A stretch of DNA of 64,000 nucleotides from Bacteroidota bacterium (GCA_029558535.1 JAKQEK010000197.1:62001-126000); one strand, 5' to 3'. Shown: positions 1 through 9,536, numbered from the stretch's first letter. Notes: a model not told the origin generated them from the sequence alone. Program-made: numbers and translations.

Positions 1-46
1 TTTTACAAAAAATATTTAGTAGTTATCTAAAACTTATAGCATAATT

Positions 47-1738
47 ATGAAAAAAAATCTTGCAATTTTAATCATTCCGGTTATTATCCTTGCTGCTTGC
101 AAAAATAAACCGGTACAAAAAGAAGAAAATATGGAAAAACAATTTGTCGAATTCGTACAAAAGCATGAGACTGCAGTAAAACCGATTTACCGGGACATGT
201 GCGACTCATATTTCAAAGCTTCCATTTCGGGGGCTGAAGAAGATTATAAAAAATCTGCCGAACTAGAACTGCAACTTACAAAAATATATACTAATAAAGA
301 AGATTTTGAATTTCTCAAAAAAGTCAAAGAATCAGGACAGATAAAAGACGAAATACTAGCAAGAGAGCTGGACATACTTTATAATTCATTTTTATCAAAT
401 CAGGCAGATCCTGCAATGCTTGAGGAAATGATTAATATGTCAAGCGAAATTGACAGGCAATTTTCAACATACAGGGCTACTGTAAAAGGTAAGCAAGTGT
501 CCGACAATGACATAGAAGTCATTCTTTCATCATCTACAAGTTCTGCCGAAGTCGAAGAAGCCTGGGTTGAAGTTAAGAAACTCGGACCTATCGTTTCAGA
601 CGATATAATTGCTTTGGTAAAAAAACGTAATGAATTGGCAAAATCGCTTGGGTTTAACAATTATCACGAAATGAGTCTTAAATTGAGCGACCAGGATCCG
701 GAAGAAATAAGTAAAATTTTCGATGAACTTGATGAATTGACAAAACAATCTTTTATTGAACTGAAAAGTGAAATAGATGACTATCTGGCAAAAAAATTCA
801 ACGTAAAAAAAGAAGATTTGAGACCATGGCATTATCAGAACAGATTTTTCCAGGAAGCTCCGAAAATGTATGAAATAGACCTTGATGCCTATTATAAAGA
901 TAAGGATATAGAAAAGATTACTGTAGATTACTATAAATCTATCGGATTGGATATTACAGATATGATAAGCAATAGCGATCTTTACGAAAAAGAAGGTAAA
1001 AATCAACATGCATATTGTATTAACATTGACAAGGCAGGCGACATAAGAGTCTTATGCAATATAAAACCGAATTATAATTGGATGAATACAATGTTGCATG
1101 AATTTGGACATGCAGTTTACGATAAATATATTGACCGTGAACTACCATTTGCACTAATTGACCCTGCTCATACTTTCACTACCGAAGCTATTGCTATGTT
1201 GTTCGGACGTTTAGGCTCAAATGCTCAATGGATGCAGGATATGCTTGGAATCAGCGATAAAGAAAAAGAAAAAATAAGAGATTTGGGTTTCAAATCTTTA
1301 AGACTTGAACAACTTGTTTTCAGTCGCTGGGCGCAGGTAATGTACAGATTTGAAAAGTCAATGTACGAAAATCCTGATCAGGATCTTAATAAACTGTGGT
1401 GGGATCTGGTCGAAGAATATCAGATGCTAAAACGTCCAGAAGGACGAAATATGCCTGACTGGGCAACAAAAACTCATATTGCAACTTCACCTTGTTATTA
1501 TCACAACTATTTATTGGGTGAATTACTAGCTTCACAACTCAATTATTATATTTCGACAAATATTTGCAAATCCAATGACTTTAACAATCAAAGCTATTAT
1601 AATAACAAAGAAGTCGGCGAATTTCTGATTGAGAAAATTTTCAAACCCGGAGCAAAATGGCACTGGAATGACATGATAAAAAATGCAACAGGTGAGGAAC
1701 TTACGGCAAAATATTATGCTTTGCAATTTGTTGATTAA
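47..1738 (+). CDS. Zinc metallopeptidase lipoprotein (M2/M3-type gluzincin)
   Basis: This 563-residue protein begins with a lipoprotein signal ending at Cys18 (lipobox LAAC), so it should be anchored in the envelope facing the periplasm or surface. The zinc site is visible as HEFGH at residues 351-355, with a third ligand Glu380 in TTEAIA, 25 residues beyond the second His. That spacing fits the M2 (ACE-like) and M3 (oligopeptidase) families, which cleave short peptides. The mostly helical, charged remainder also fits. The start is set by the signal peptide. The next gene starts 59 bases on, in the same direction. It is related in design to the lipoprotein peptidase at 12592-14655 but not obviously a recent duplicate. 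The catalytic class is seen; the substrate is unknown. Confidence 0.8.
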   Translation: MKKNLAILIIPVIILAACKNKPVQKEENMEKQFVEFVQKHETAVKPIYRDMCDSYFKASISGAEEDYKKSAELELQLTKIYTNKEDFEFLKKVKESGQIKDEILARELDILYNSFLSNQADPAMLEEMINMSSEIDRQFSTYRATVKGKQVSDNDIEVILSSSTSSAEVEEAWVEVKKLGPIVSDDIIALVKKRNELAKSLGFNNYHEMSLKLSDQDPEEISKIFDELDELTKQSFIELKSEIDDYLAKKFNVKKEDLRPWHYQNRFFQEAPKMYEIDLDAYYKDKDIEKITVDYYKSIGLDITDMISNSDLYEKEGKNQHAYCINIDKAGDIRVLCNIKPNYNWMNTMLHEFGHAVYDKYIDRELPFALIDPAHTFTTEAIAMLFGRLGSNAQWMQDMLGISDKEKEKIRDLGFKSLRLEQLVFSRWAQVMYRFEKSMYENPDQDLNKLWWDLVEEYQMLKRPEGRNMPDWATKTHIATSPCYYHNYLLGELLASQLNYYISTNICKSNDFNNQSYYNNKEVGEFLIEKIFKPGAKWHWNDMIKNATGEELTAKYYALQFVD

Positions 1739-1797
1739 CAAAATATTTTCCGAATATCTAACAAATGTTTAATTAAAGATACATTGCGTTAGAATAA

Positions 1798-2316
1798 ATG
1801 CAGAGCTTTACTAAATATATAAAAAACGAAGAGCATTACACTGAAGTATTAGGCTTAATTTCTGGCGTTGAAAAAAGCATCTGGATTGGAACTGCAGATA
1901 TTAAAGATTTATATTACAAACAGGGAAATCAGGTTATCCCGCTTCTGGCTGTTATTGCAAAACAAATTGAACGGGGCATTTCAGTAAGGCTTATTCATGC
2001 AAAAGAACCAGGACCAAATTTCAGAAATGATTTTGACAAATACCCTGTATTATGGAAAAATATGGAAAGAATGCTCTGCCCAAGAGTCCATTTTAAACTG
2101 TTAATTTTTGATAATAAAATTGCCTATATAGGTTCTGCAAATCTCACAGGTGCAGGATTAGGTTTTAAAAGCCCCGATAATAGAAATTTTGAAGCAGGCA
2201 TTTTAACATCTGATAATGAACTTGTGGACGAAGCTGTAAATCAATTCGATAATGTTTGGATTGGGATAGCTTGTAAAAAATGCCGCAGAAAAGATTTTTG
2301 CGGAGATAGAATTTAA
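1798..2316 (+). CDS. Phospholipase D-like domain protein with one HKD motif
   Basis: This 172-residue soluble protein has a single PLD catalytic motif: His98, Lys100 and Asp105 followed by GSANLT at about 112-117, which is the HxKxxxxD...GSxN signature. Single-motif members such as Nuc-type nucleases usually dimerise to build one active site. An N-terminal half resembling the usual PLD-fold scaffold precedes the motif, and no signal peptide is visible, so it is probably cytoplasmic. The C-terminus carries three cysteines, C159, C162 and C168, which could bind a metal; this is unusual for a plain PLD nuclease. Nuclease or phosphodiesterase activity is inferred from the family. The neighbours, a peptidase and a MerR regulator, give no functional hint. 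Confidence 0.75.
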   Translation: MQSFTKYIKNEEHYTEVLGLISGVEKSIWIGTADIKDLYYKQGNQVIPLLAVIAKQIERGISVRLIHAKEPGPNFRNDFDKYPVLWKNMERMLCPRVHFKLLIFDNKIAYIGSANLTGAGLGFKSPDNRNFEAGILTSDNELVDEAVNQFDNVWIGIACKKCRRKDFCGDRI

Positions 2317-2401
2317 TTATTGATATTTCTTTTGTTTTATTTAATACAATAATTTTGGCAATTAAGATTTTTTATCCAAATTTGTAAACAAAATAAAAAT
2401 C

Positions 2402-2740
2402 ATGAATTCAGAGAACAAAATAAAACCTGACAAATTGTTTTACAGCATTGGCGAAGTTGCATCTATGTTCAATGTAAATACTTCTCTAATTAGGTATTGG
2501 GAAAATGAATTCGATATTATTAAACCACAAAAAAATAAAAAAGGCAATCGATTATTTACCCAAAAAGATATTGAAAACTTTCATCTAATCTGGCATTTGG
2601 TAAAAGAAAGAGGAATGACTCTAAGCGGAGCAAAGAAAAAAATTAAAGATAATCGTGCTGAAACTGAACATAATTTCGAATTAATAAAAAAACTTAATGA
2701 GATTAAATCATTATTAGTCGAGATTAGAGATGAAATCTGA
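2402..2740 (+). CDS. MerR-family transcriptional regulator
   Basis: This is a 112-residue protein whose N-terminal 75 residues form a MerR winged-helix DNA-binding domain. The visible pattern is SIGEVASMFNV followed by IRYWENEF and a wing ending in NRLFTQKDI. The remaining C-terminal part is a short helix typical of the dimerisation coil, with no room for a ligand-binding domain. It belongs to the minimal MerR proteins widespread in Bacteroidota, where it commonly sits in housekeeping neighbourhoods. No target operator or effector is apparent. The gene is followed after 67 bases by the Nif3-like gene. Confidence 0.9.
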   Translation: MNSENKIKPDKLFYSIGEVASMFNVNTSLIRYWENEFDIIKPQKNKKGNRLFTQKDIENFHLIWHLVKERGMTLSGAKKKIKDNRAETEHNFELIKKLNEIKSLLVEIRDEI

Positions 2741-2807
2741 AAACAGCACTTCACCTTCAGTAATACATCATTTCTACACCTTAAACATTCTGTCATAAAA
2801 TAATTAT

Positions 2808-3902
2808 ATGAAAATAAAAGAACTATTAAGCAGTTTTGAAGAATACGCACCGCTTGCACTCCAAGAAGATTTTGACAATTCAGGGCTGCAAATCGGAGAC
2901 AGAGAAGCAGATATTACCGGAGTACTTATTTGTATTGACATAACACCAACAGTAGTTGAAGAAGCAATACAAAATAATCTCAATTTGATTATATCACATC
3001 ACCCGTTAATATTTTCAAAATTAAAGAAAATCAACGGAAGCGATTATATAGAGAAATCAATAATACTTGCAATAAAAAATGATATTGCTATATACTGCGG
3101 ACATACAAATTTTGATAATGTGTATAATGGCGTAAGTGCAAAAATTTGTGATAAACTCGGTTTGACAAATTTACAAATTCTAGCTCCTAAAACTGACATT
3201 TTGAAGAAAATAGTAGTTTTTGTACCCGAATCACACTCTGAGATTGTCAGAAATGCTATGTTTGAAGCCGGAGCCGGACATATCGGCAATTACAACAATT
3301 GCAGTTTCAATTTATCAGGAACTGGAAGCTTCAAAGCAAACGAAAATGCAAATCCTTATGTTGGAGAACGAGGCAAAACGCATTTCGAAAAAGAACAAAG
3401 AATTGAAATGATTTATCCTGCATACATTGAAAAAAAGTTGATATCAAAAATACTCGAATCTCATCCCTATGAGGAAGTTGCTTATGACATTTACAAACTT
3501 GACAATAAATTGGACATTGTAGGATTAGGTATGACCGGAGAATTAAAAAAAGAGATATCTGAAAAGAAATTTTTAAGTTTATTGAAAGAAAAATTTAATA
3601 TTTCAAGTTTAAAACATACTAATTTTTTAAATAAACCTATAAAAAAAGTAGCAGTTTGTGGAGGAAGTGGGGCCTATCTAATTTCTACCGCAAAACACTC
3701 AGGTGCAGACATTTACATAAGCAGTGACATAAAATATCATGATTTTTTTCTTGCCGAAAATCAACTATTGATAGTAGATATTGGGCATTTTGAAAGTGAA
3801 CAATTTACAAAAGAAATTTTTTATGATATTATTATGAAAAAAAATCCTAACTTTGCAGTCCGTTTTTCAGAAATTAATACGAATCCGATTAATACTTTTT
3901 AA
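2808..3902 (+). CDS. Nif3-like dinuclear metal centre hexameric protein
   Basis: This 364-residue protein belongs to the Nif3/YqfO family of ring-shaped hexamers with a two-metal site. Metal ligands are visible in ISHHPLIF (His64, His65), CGHTNFDN, and near the C-terminus in DIGHFESEQF. The length is that of the long YqfO type, which has an inserted CutA/PII-like domain between the two Nif3 halves; the middle segment around residues 130-240 fits this. The molecular activity of the family is not settled. It is followed one base later by a zinc-ribbon coiled-coil gene, a pairing that is common in Bacteroidota and suggests co-translation. Confidence 0.9.
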   Translation: MKIKELLSSFEEYAPLALQEDFDNSGLQIGDREADITGVLICIDITPTVVEEAIQNNLNLIISHHPLIFSKLKKINGSDYIEKSIILAIKNDIAIYCGHTNFDNVYNGVSAKICDKLGLTNLQILAPKTDILKKIVVFVPESHSEIVRNAMFEAGAGHIGNYNNCSFNLSGTGSFKANENANPYVGERGKTHFEKEQRIEMIYPAYIEKKLISKILESHPYEEVAYDIYKLDNKLDIVGLGMTGELKKEISEKKFLSLLKEKFNISSLKHTNFLNKPIKKVAVCGGSGAYLISTAKHSGADIYISSDIKYHDFFLAENQLLIVDIGHFESEQFTKEIFYDIIMKKNPNFAVRFSEINTNPINTF

Positions 3903-3903
3903 G

Positions 3904-4665
3904 ATGGCAAAAACAGATACAAAAATTGAAAGTGCAAACTTGAGTGTGACAGACAAACTAAAAAGCTTATACAAGCTTCAGCTTATTGATTCAGAGATTG
4001 ACAGAATAAAGATTATGAGGGGAGAATTACCTCTTGAAGTTCAGGACTTGGAAGATGAAATTGCAGGATTGGAAACACGAGTATCCAACTTTGATACAGA
4101 AACAGGCAATCTTGAAAAACAGATTTCTTTAAGAGAAAATGCCAAGACTGAAGCTCAGGCTTTAATAAAAAAATATACTGATCAGCAGAACAATGTCAGG
4201 AATAACAGAGAATTTGATTCTTTGAGCAAAGAAATTGAATTCCAATCTCTCGAAATGGAACTTTGCGATAAAAAAATCAAAGAACACAAAGCAGAAATAG
4301 AGCTTAAAACACAACAAATTGAAGAATCAAAAATAAAACTTGAAGAACGCAAAAAAGATTTAGAAGTAAAAAAAGCTGAACTAGACAGTATTATTTCAGA
4401 AACAAGAATTGATGAAGAAAAACTGAATAAAGAACGCGAAACCATTGCAACAACTATCGAGTCTCGTCTTCTCTATGCTTATAGCCGTATTCGTAATAAT
4501 GTTATCAACAAGCTAGCAATAGTTTCTATCGAACGTGATGCCTGTGGAGGTTGCTTTAATAAAATTCCACCTCAAAGACAACTTGACATTAAATCGAGCA
4601 GAAAAATTATTCCATGCGAATACTGCGGAAGAATATTAGTTGATCCTGACATTCTTGAAAAATAA
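3904..4665 (+). CDS. Coiled-coil protein with C-terminal C4 zinc ribbon
   Basis: This 253-residue protein has a long charged coiled coil over about residues 20-190, rich in Glu, Lys and Gln. It is followed by a C-terminal zinc ribbon with paired cysteines (CGGC at one knuckle, CEYC at the other). That is the architecture of the CT398/zf-RING_7 family, often annotated only as a C4-type zinc ribbon protein and thought to bind nucleic acid or protein. An upstream in-frame ATG at 3853 exists, but the start at 3904 fits better: it lies one base after the nif3 stop and removes an unlikely N-terminal tail. A strong terminator follows the gene. Confidence 0.85.
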   Translation: MAKTDTKIESANLSVTDKLKSLYKLQLIDSEIDRIKIMRGELPLEVQDLEDEIAGLETRVSNFDTETGNLEKQISLRENAKTEAQALIKKYTDQQNNVRNNREFDSLSKEIEFQSLEMELCDKKIKEHKAEIELKTQQIEESKIKLEERKKDLEVKKAELDSIISETRIDEEKLNKERETIATTIESRLLYAYSRIRNNVINKLAIVSIERDACGGCFNKIPPQRQLDIKSSRKIIPCEYCGRILVDPDILEK

Positions 4666-4685
4666 TATAAGATAAATAAATTTTT

Positions 4686-4718
4686 ACGAAGTTTGAATTA
4701 ACAAACTTCGTATTTTTT
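4686..4718 (+). terminator. Rho-independent terminator after the Nif3/zinc-ribbon operon
   Basis: A 10-bp perfect stem (ACGAAGTTTG at 4686-4695, CAAACTTCGT at 4702-4711) with a 6-base loop is followed by a T-tract at 4713-4719. It lies about 20 bases past the stop codon at 4665. Confidence 0.9.
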
Positions 4719-4832
4719 TGTTTAAAAGTTAACTATAATTTAAAACAAACTAACAAAAAAATAGTATATTTTTACAATATATAAAACTAGTTAATTAATA
4801 ATTCAATATTTTAATAATTTAATTTAAAAAAA

Positions 4833-7800
4833 ATGAAAAAATTCACTTTTCTTTTAATTGCTTTAATTTCAATCGGAATAGGATTGGTCAAAGCACAAAT
4901 CGTTCCATACAATTGGAATATTATTACTTCTGAGATTACCGCAACAGAAGAAACTGTTACTGTAAATGAAGGTCTGAAAGCTATGTCTGTAACATGGACA
5001 AGCACGGCAAATCAGGACATTAGGTCTGATGCTTTTACTGTTACACCCGGAGCTGCTTTCACATACACATTGGATGTATATGATAATGATGCAGCAGGAA
5101 GAGTTAGAATGGCAATTGCATGGAGTTCTGCAAATAGTTTTAGCGAAGTATATTCAGTAGATATAGCCGGTTGGCAAACCCTAACCTATACTGGGACAGT
5201 TCCGGCTGAAGCAACGACAGCACAAATCTTACTACGTTTCTATGACGTTGGAACAGGTTTTACAACTGCAACAATAATCGTTGATAATGCTTCATATTCT
5301 GAAAACGGTGGAGCAAATTTATTAGCTAATCCCGGTTTTGAGACATGGGGAGAACCTATTTTAAATCCATCACTAACTGTCACTGCTCCGACAAATGGTT
5401 CGACTGTAAATTTTGACAATGTTGATGTTGTTTTTTCTGTTGCAAACTTCGAACTTGGTGTTGACGGTCAAGTTGAATTTGTTCTTAATAGTGGAACCGC
5501 AACTTATTCAACCACAAGCCCTTACAATGTTACAGGACTTATCGAAGGTAGTAATACTCTAAACATTCAACTTGTTGATTTAACAAATGCTGCTTTAGAT
5601 CCTGTAGTTTTAGTTACTAGGACATTTAATTATGAAATTCCAAGTACAGACCCAGAAATTACAATCACTTCTCCTACAGAAGGCGGATCTGTTTACAGTC
5701 AGGATGTAAATATTGCTTTTACACTTGCAAACTTTGAATTAGGTGTGGATGGGAAAATTGCTTATTCTCTGGACGAAGGAGAAGTTGTTTATTATTTAGG
5801 CACAAGTCCAATTGCTCTTACAGGATTATCATATGCTGCACATACAGTTGATTTCGAATTGGTTGATATGACTGAAACTTCTTTAGATCCTGCCGTTACA
5901 AGCACATTAAATTTTACTTGCGTAGAAGCTTTACCTGGTGGTATGGAAACATTTGAAAATTCTGAGATTGCAGCAGGTGTTTCTTACACCGACGGATCAT
6001 TTATCGGTGACGAAGGCTTTACCTGGAATTATTATCATTGCAGAGATACAGGTGCTTTTCCAATTAATAACAGGGGCATAATGCTTCGCCGTGCTTCAGT
6101 CAGCTACCTCGAATCTGAAACAATAAGCGGTGGTATTGCAAGTTTCCAACTAGAAATGCGTAAAGCATTTACATCAACAAGTGAGAGACAACTCGAACTT
6201 TATATAAATGGTGAATTAAAAGGGACTTCTCAAGTTTTTGGAACTGTTGAACCAGATATTACTGTTTACACTTTTTCAGTCACTGATATTAATGTTCCAG
6301 GTGACTTTACTATTAAAATTAAAAATGTCGGCTCGACTGATGTAAACAGACAAGCTGTTATAGACAACATCTCATGGACAGGATATCAAGGAACTGACCC
6401 ATATATTTCAATTACTTCTCCGTCTAATTCTGCTGTAGTTACTACCTCTGACGTAGATGTAGTTTTTTCAGTTGTTAATTTTGATTTAGGAACTGACGGT
6501 TCTGTAAAATATACTGTTGACGGTGGAAGTGCTTCTTACACTACAACAAGCCCTATAGAGCTTCTAGATCTCGAAGATGGAGAACATACTGTTCTTTTAG
6601 AGCTTGTTGATATGGGAAATGCGTCATTAGATCCTAGTGTAACAAAACAGGTTACTTTTACAGTAAATACTGCAGGTCCAACTATTACCCCTATATATGA
6701 CATTCAATACACCACAGCAGGTGACGGAGCTTCTCCTTTGGCAACTCAGGCTGTTACTACCGAAGGTGTTGTATGTGGCAAGTTCGGAGATAAATTCTGG
6801 ATTCAGGATGGTGCCGGTGCATGGAATGGTATTTATGTTTATTATAACACAACAGGTAGCCCTGCAATGGGAGATTTAGTTTATGTGTCTGCAACCGTTA
6901 CAGAATATAATGGGTTAACAGAATTATCAACAATAACCAATATTACTGTTCAAAGTTCGGGAAACACTATTGCTGACCCAACGGTATTAAATACAGGCAA
7001 TGTCGGAGTTGAAATGTACGAAGGGGTATTAGTTTCAACAACCGGCGTTTGTACAAATGCTGACGCAGGATATGGAATGTGGGAAATAAATGATGGTAGC
7101 GGAGTAATTCTGATTGATGACACTATGTATCCTTATACCGCGGTACTAGGTAATTCATACACTGTAACAGGACTTGTTGATTATTCTTTTGATGCTTGGA
7201 AAATTTTACCTAGAGATGCTGCTGACGTTATTGATAACGGTGTAAGTACAGATCCCATGCTGATAGTATCATCTCCAACAAACAATGCTACAATTTATAA
7301 TGATAATACCAGTGTTGTATTCTCTGTAAGTAACTTTGTACTTGGAACAGACGGAAAAGTAGCTTGGAATGTAGACGGAGATGATGATGCTTATGTAACT
7401 ACAAGTCCAATAACTATAACTGGTTTGACCGAAGGTCCACATGTAATTAACCTAGAATTGGTTGATATGTCGAATGCTTCATTAAGTCCTGCTGTTACGA
7501 TTTCAATAAATATTACAGTAAATCTTGCCGGTCCTGAATATACCAATATTTATGACATACAATATACAACAAATGTAAATGGTAATTCGCCATTAGTTGG
7601 ACAGCAAGTTTGGATAAGAGCTGTAGTAACAGCAAATTTTAACGAAAGCGAACATTTCGAAGGTTATTTTATACAACAAGGTGCAGGTGCATGGAACGGA
7701 ATTTATGTTTACGATTTGGTTAATTCTCCTGAAATTGGTGACTCTGTAGAAATCGCAGCTAGTGTTGACGAATTTTACAATATGACTCAACTCGAAAATG

Positions 7801-8363
7801 TAACTTCATTTGAAGTTATAATTCCGGATGGAATAGTACCTACTGCAACTCTTGTAAGTGCAGCAGATGCAAATACCGAACAATACGAAGCATGTCTGAT
7901 AAAAGTTCATGATGCAGAATGTACTGTAGCTATTAATCAATACGGAGAATGGACAGTTAACGATGGGACATCAGATCTTAAATGCCAGGATAACGAAATG
8001 TTTGATTTTACTGCGGTTATAGGAACGCATTACGATATTACAGGCATGACTTTTTACTCTTACGGAGCTTTTGAATTAACTTATAGAAGACAATCAGACA
8101 TTGTTGTACTGGCAAATGTTGATTCAGAATTTGCTTCAAAAATTAGTTTGTATCCTAACCCTGCAAGTGATTTTGTTTCTGTTAATGTCCCTAATGGTGC
8201 AGAAATGATTACAATTACTAATCTTGTTGGACAGGTTGTAAGCGAAATCAATGTGAATTCTGAACTCTCTACTATTAACATTGAAAATCTTGAAGCAGGA
8301 GTATATTTTGCAAAAATAACACAAGCAGACAAAACTGCTGTTATTAAATTTATTGTAGAATAA
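4833..8363 (+). CDS. Large secreted multidomain protein with T9SS type A sorting domain
   Basis: This is a 1176-residue extracellular protein. The N-terminal signal peptide ends at about residue 21 (VKAQ). A carbohydrate-binding-like beta domain covers roughly 22-175. Four copies of a roughly 80-residue Ig-like repeat start near residues 180, 276, 525 and 810; each opens with a T/SSPT-like strand and contains a conserved VDMxxASLxP-type turn. A lectin-like domain lies at about 355-520. Two OB-like domains opening with YDIQYTT start near 622 and 906. The C-terminus from about 1103 is a type A T9SS sorting domain: ISLYPNPASD, then a VGQVV strand and a GVYFAKI strand. No catalytic domain was recognised, so it is probably a cell-surface or released binding protein. 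It is expected cargo of the PorU/PorV system encoded nearby. Confidence 0.85.
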   Translation: MKKFTFLLIALISIGIGLVKAQIVPYNWNIITSEITATEETVTVNEGLKAMSVTWTSTANQDIRSDAFTVTPGAAFTYTLDVYDNDAAGRVRMAIAWSSANSFSEVYSVDIAGWQTLTYTGTVPAEATTAQILLRFYDVGTGFTTATIIVDNASYSENGGANLLANPGFETWGEPILNPSLTVTAPTNGSTVNFDNVDVVFSVANFELGVDGQVEFVLNSGTATYSTTSPYNVTGLIEGSNTLNIQLVDLTNAALDPVVLVTRTFNYEIPSTDPEITITSPTEGGSVYSQDVNIAFTLANFELGVDGKIAYSLDEGEVVYYLGTSPIALTGLSYAAHTVDFELVDMTETSLDPAVTSTLNFTCVEALPGGMETFENSEIAAGVSYTDGSFIGDEGFTWNYYHCRDTGAFPINNRGIMLRRASVSYLESETISGGIASFQLEMRKAFTSTSERQLELYINGELKGTSQVFGTVEPDITVYTFSVTDINVPGDFTIKIKNVGSTDVNRQAVIDNISWTGYQGTDPYISITSPSNSAVVTTSDVDVVFSVVNFDLGTDGSVKYTVDGGSASYTTTSPIELLDLEDGEHTVLLELVDMGNASLDPSVTKQVTFTVNTAGPTITPIYDIQYTTAGDGASPLATQAVTTEGVVCGKFGDKFWIQDGAGAWNGIYVYYNTTGSPAMGDLVYVSATVTEYNGLTELSTITNITVQSSGNTIADPTVLNTGNVGVEMYEGVLVSTTGVCTNADAGYGMWEINDGSGVILIDDTMYPYTAVLGNSYTVTGLVDYSFDAWKILPRDAADVIDNGVSTDPMLIVSSPTNNATIYNDNTSVVFSVSNFVLGTDGKVAWNVDGDDDAYVTTSPITITGLTEGPHVINLELVDMSNASLSPAVTISINITVNLAGPEYTNIYDIQYTTNVNGNSPLVGQQVWIRAVVTANFNESEHFEGYFIQQGAGAWNGIYVYDLVNSPEIGDSVEIAASVDEFYNMTQLENVTSFEVIIPDGIVPTATLVSAADANTEQYEACLIKVHDAECTVAINQYGEWTVNDGTSDLKCQDNEMFDFTAVIGTHYDITGMTFYSYGAFELTYRRQSDIVVLANVDSEFASKISLYPNPASDFVSVNVPNGAEMITITNLVGQVVSEINVNSELSTINIENLEAGVYFAKITQADKTAVIKFIVE

Positions 8364-8385
8364 TTCTATTTCTTAAAACAATTTG

Positions 8386-8416
8386 ACCCGCTTCTACAAA
8401 GGAGCGGGTTTTTTGT
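8386..8416 (+). terminator. Rho-independent terminator after the T9SS cargo gene
   Basis: The stem pairs ACCCGCTTC (8386-8394) with GGAGCGGGT (8401-8409) using one G-U pair, around a 6-base loop, and is followed by a T-run to about 8415. Confidence 0.9.
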
Positions 8417-8491
8417 TTATCACCACCACCTTTTAACATCATTCGGTTAGTACAATTAAAGTCTATCATTATGCATATCTAAAAAAATACT

Positions 8492-8499
8492 TATTTTTG
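8492..8499 (+). promoter_or_regulatory. Bacteroidetes -7 promoter element for the lipoprotein array
   Basis: TATTTTTG is an exact match to TAnnTTTG and lies 17 bases upstream of the ATG at 8517. A good TTG -33 partner is lacking (TTA at about 8469), so it is a moderate candidate for transcribing the first two lipoprotein genes. Confidence 0.4.
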
Positions 8500-8516
8500 C
8501 ATAAAATATATAAGAT

Positions 8517-8978
8517 ATGAAAAAGTTCAAATTACTTATAATCTTATCTTTTTTAGCCTATTTAAACAGTTGCACCAATTATGAACATGGTCCGGTTGTA
8601 TCATTTTTAAATGCAAATACAAGAATTGCAGGAGAATGGGAACTTACTGATGTTATTATAAATGACAAAACAGACAATGTTCTACTATCAGAAGAGAGCA
8701 ATGTAAAATATACCTTTTGCGAACAAGGAACTATAATAGCCGTTTACACAAATATGACAAGAAATTTGACTGAAAACACAGGGACCTGGCAATTTAATGA
8801 CGACAAAACTGAAATAATTGTAAGTTTCGATACTAATTCTGAGCAAGTATTACTACATTGTAATAACTATAAAATATTACGTTTGACAAATGATGAATTA
8901 TGGATTTCTGATGAAACGGCTCAAGTCAAGCAGTGTGAATATATTATTGAAAGAAGGTACACAAAAATCACTGAATAA
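8517..8978 (+). CDS. Lipocalin-like small lipoprotein, paralogue 1 of 4
   Basis: This 153-residue protein has a signal peptide and lipobox (LNSC). After the anchoring Cys comes the shared family motif TNYEHGPVVSF, then RIAGEWELTDVIIN, a central W-QF-DDK turn, and LRLTNDELWI near the C-terminus. The RxxGxW start and the periodic strands suggest a small lipocalin-like beta barrel. It is the first of four adjacent paralogues (to 10416). Its stop overlaps the start of the next gene by one base (TAATG), so the two are translationally coupled. Function is unknown. It is probably in the outer membrane; neither ligand nor orientation can be told. Confidence 0.75.
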   Translation: MKKFKLLIILSFLAYLNSCTNYEHGPVVSFLNANTRIAGEWELTDVIINDKTDNVLLSEESNVKYTFCEQGTIIAVYTNMTRNLTENTGTWQFNDDKTEIIVSFDTNSEQVLLHCNNYKILRLTNDELWISDETAQVKQCEYIIERRYTKITE

Positions 8979-9418
8979 TGAAATCAAAAATTCTAATCCT
9001 TTTCTTTTTGTCACTACTTATTGCATTTAACTCCTGCAACAAATATGAAGATGGCCCTTTTATAAGCTTAAGGTCTGTCGAAAAACGTATAGTAGGAGAT
9101 TACACTCTAAGTGCATATATTATTGATGGGCAAACAATTTCATTAGTAGATCAGGGAATATCAGAATACAGAGTTGTGTACAATTCAGACGGCTCAGGGA
9201 CAAGTTATATTACTGTTAATTCTTCGACCTTAGAAACTGAATTCGAATGGGAACTTGATGCTAAAAAGGAGAAAATTCGAGAAAGAAGTAAAGGCCTAAA
9301 TGACGAATGGAGTGTTTGGAGTAATTACAAGACAATTTTAAAGCTGACTAATTCTGAGTTTTGGTTTGCTGATACAGATTCTTCAGAGCCAACCGAATTT
9401 CACTTTTTAGAAAACTAA
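8978..9418 (+). CDS. Lipocalin-like small lipoprotein, paralogue 2 of 4
   Basis: This 146-residue lipoprotein (lipobox FNSC) carries the same pattern as its neighbours: NKYEDGPFISL after the Cys, RIVGDYTLSAYIIDG, then FEWELDAKKEK and LKLTNSEFWF. It differs from the others in having Tyr instead of Trp in the GxW position of the first strand. It overlaps the previous gene by one base and is separated from paralogue 3 by 118 bases that hold a promoter candidate. The fold is inferred to be lipocalin-like. No enzyme residues are recognised. Confidence 0.75.
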   Translation: MKSKILILFFLSLLIAFNSCNKYEDGPFISLRSVEKRIVGDYTLSAYIIDGQTISLVDQGISEYRVVYNSDGSGTSYITVNSSTLETEFEWELDAKKEKIRERSKGLNDEWSVWSNYKTILKLTNSEFWFADTDSSEPTEFHFLEN

Positions 9419-9468
9419 CTATTTGAAATTAAATCGCTTTTTACGACAAATTCCTTAAATCAAAAAAA

Positions 9469-9500
9469 TTGGTTTTTATATAAAAAAATTACTATCTTTC
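9469..9500 (+). promoter_or_regulatory. Bacteroidetes-type promoter before lipoprotein paralogue 3
   Basis: A TTG at 9469-9471 is followed after 21 bases by TATCTTTC at 9493-9500, seven of eight matches to the -7 consensus TAnnTTTG. The spacing is right for the phylum's primary sigma factor, and the ATG at 9537 lies 36 bases downstream. It would make paralogues 3 and 4 a separate transcript from 1 and 2. Confidence 0.5.
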
Positions 9501-9536
9501 GCAAAAATTAAATAACCGATAATTAACTTAAAACTT

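Noticed and set aside
596-1009. A 137-codon open frame on the minus strand
   Set aside because: It lies wholly inside the zinc-peptidase gene, is Phe/Ile-rich as expected from the reverse complement of Lys/Glu codons, and has no family match.
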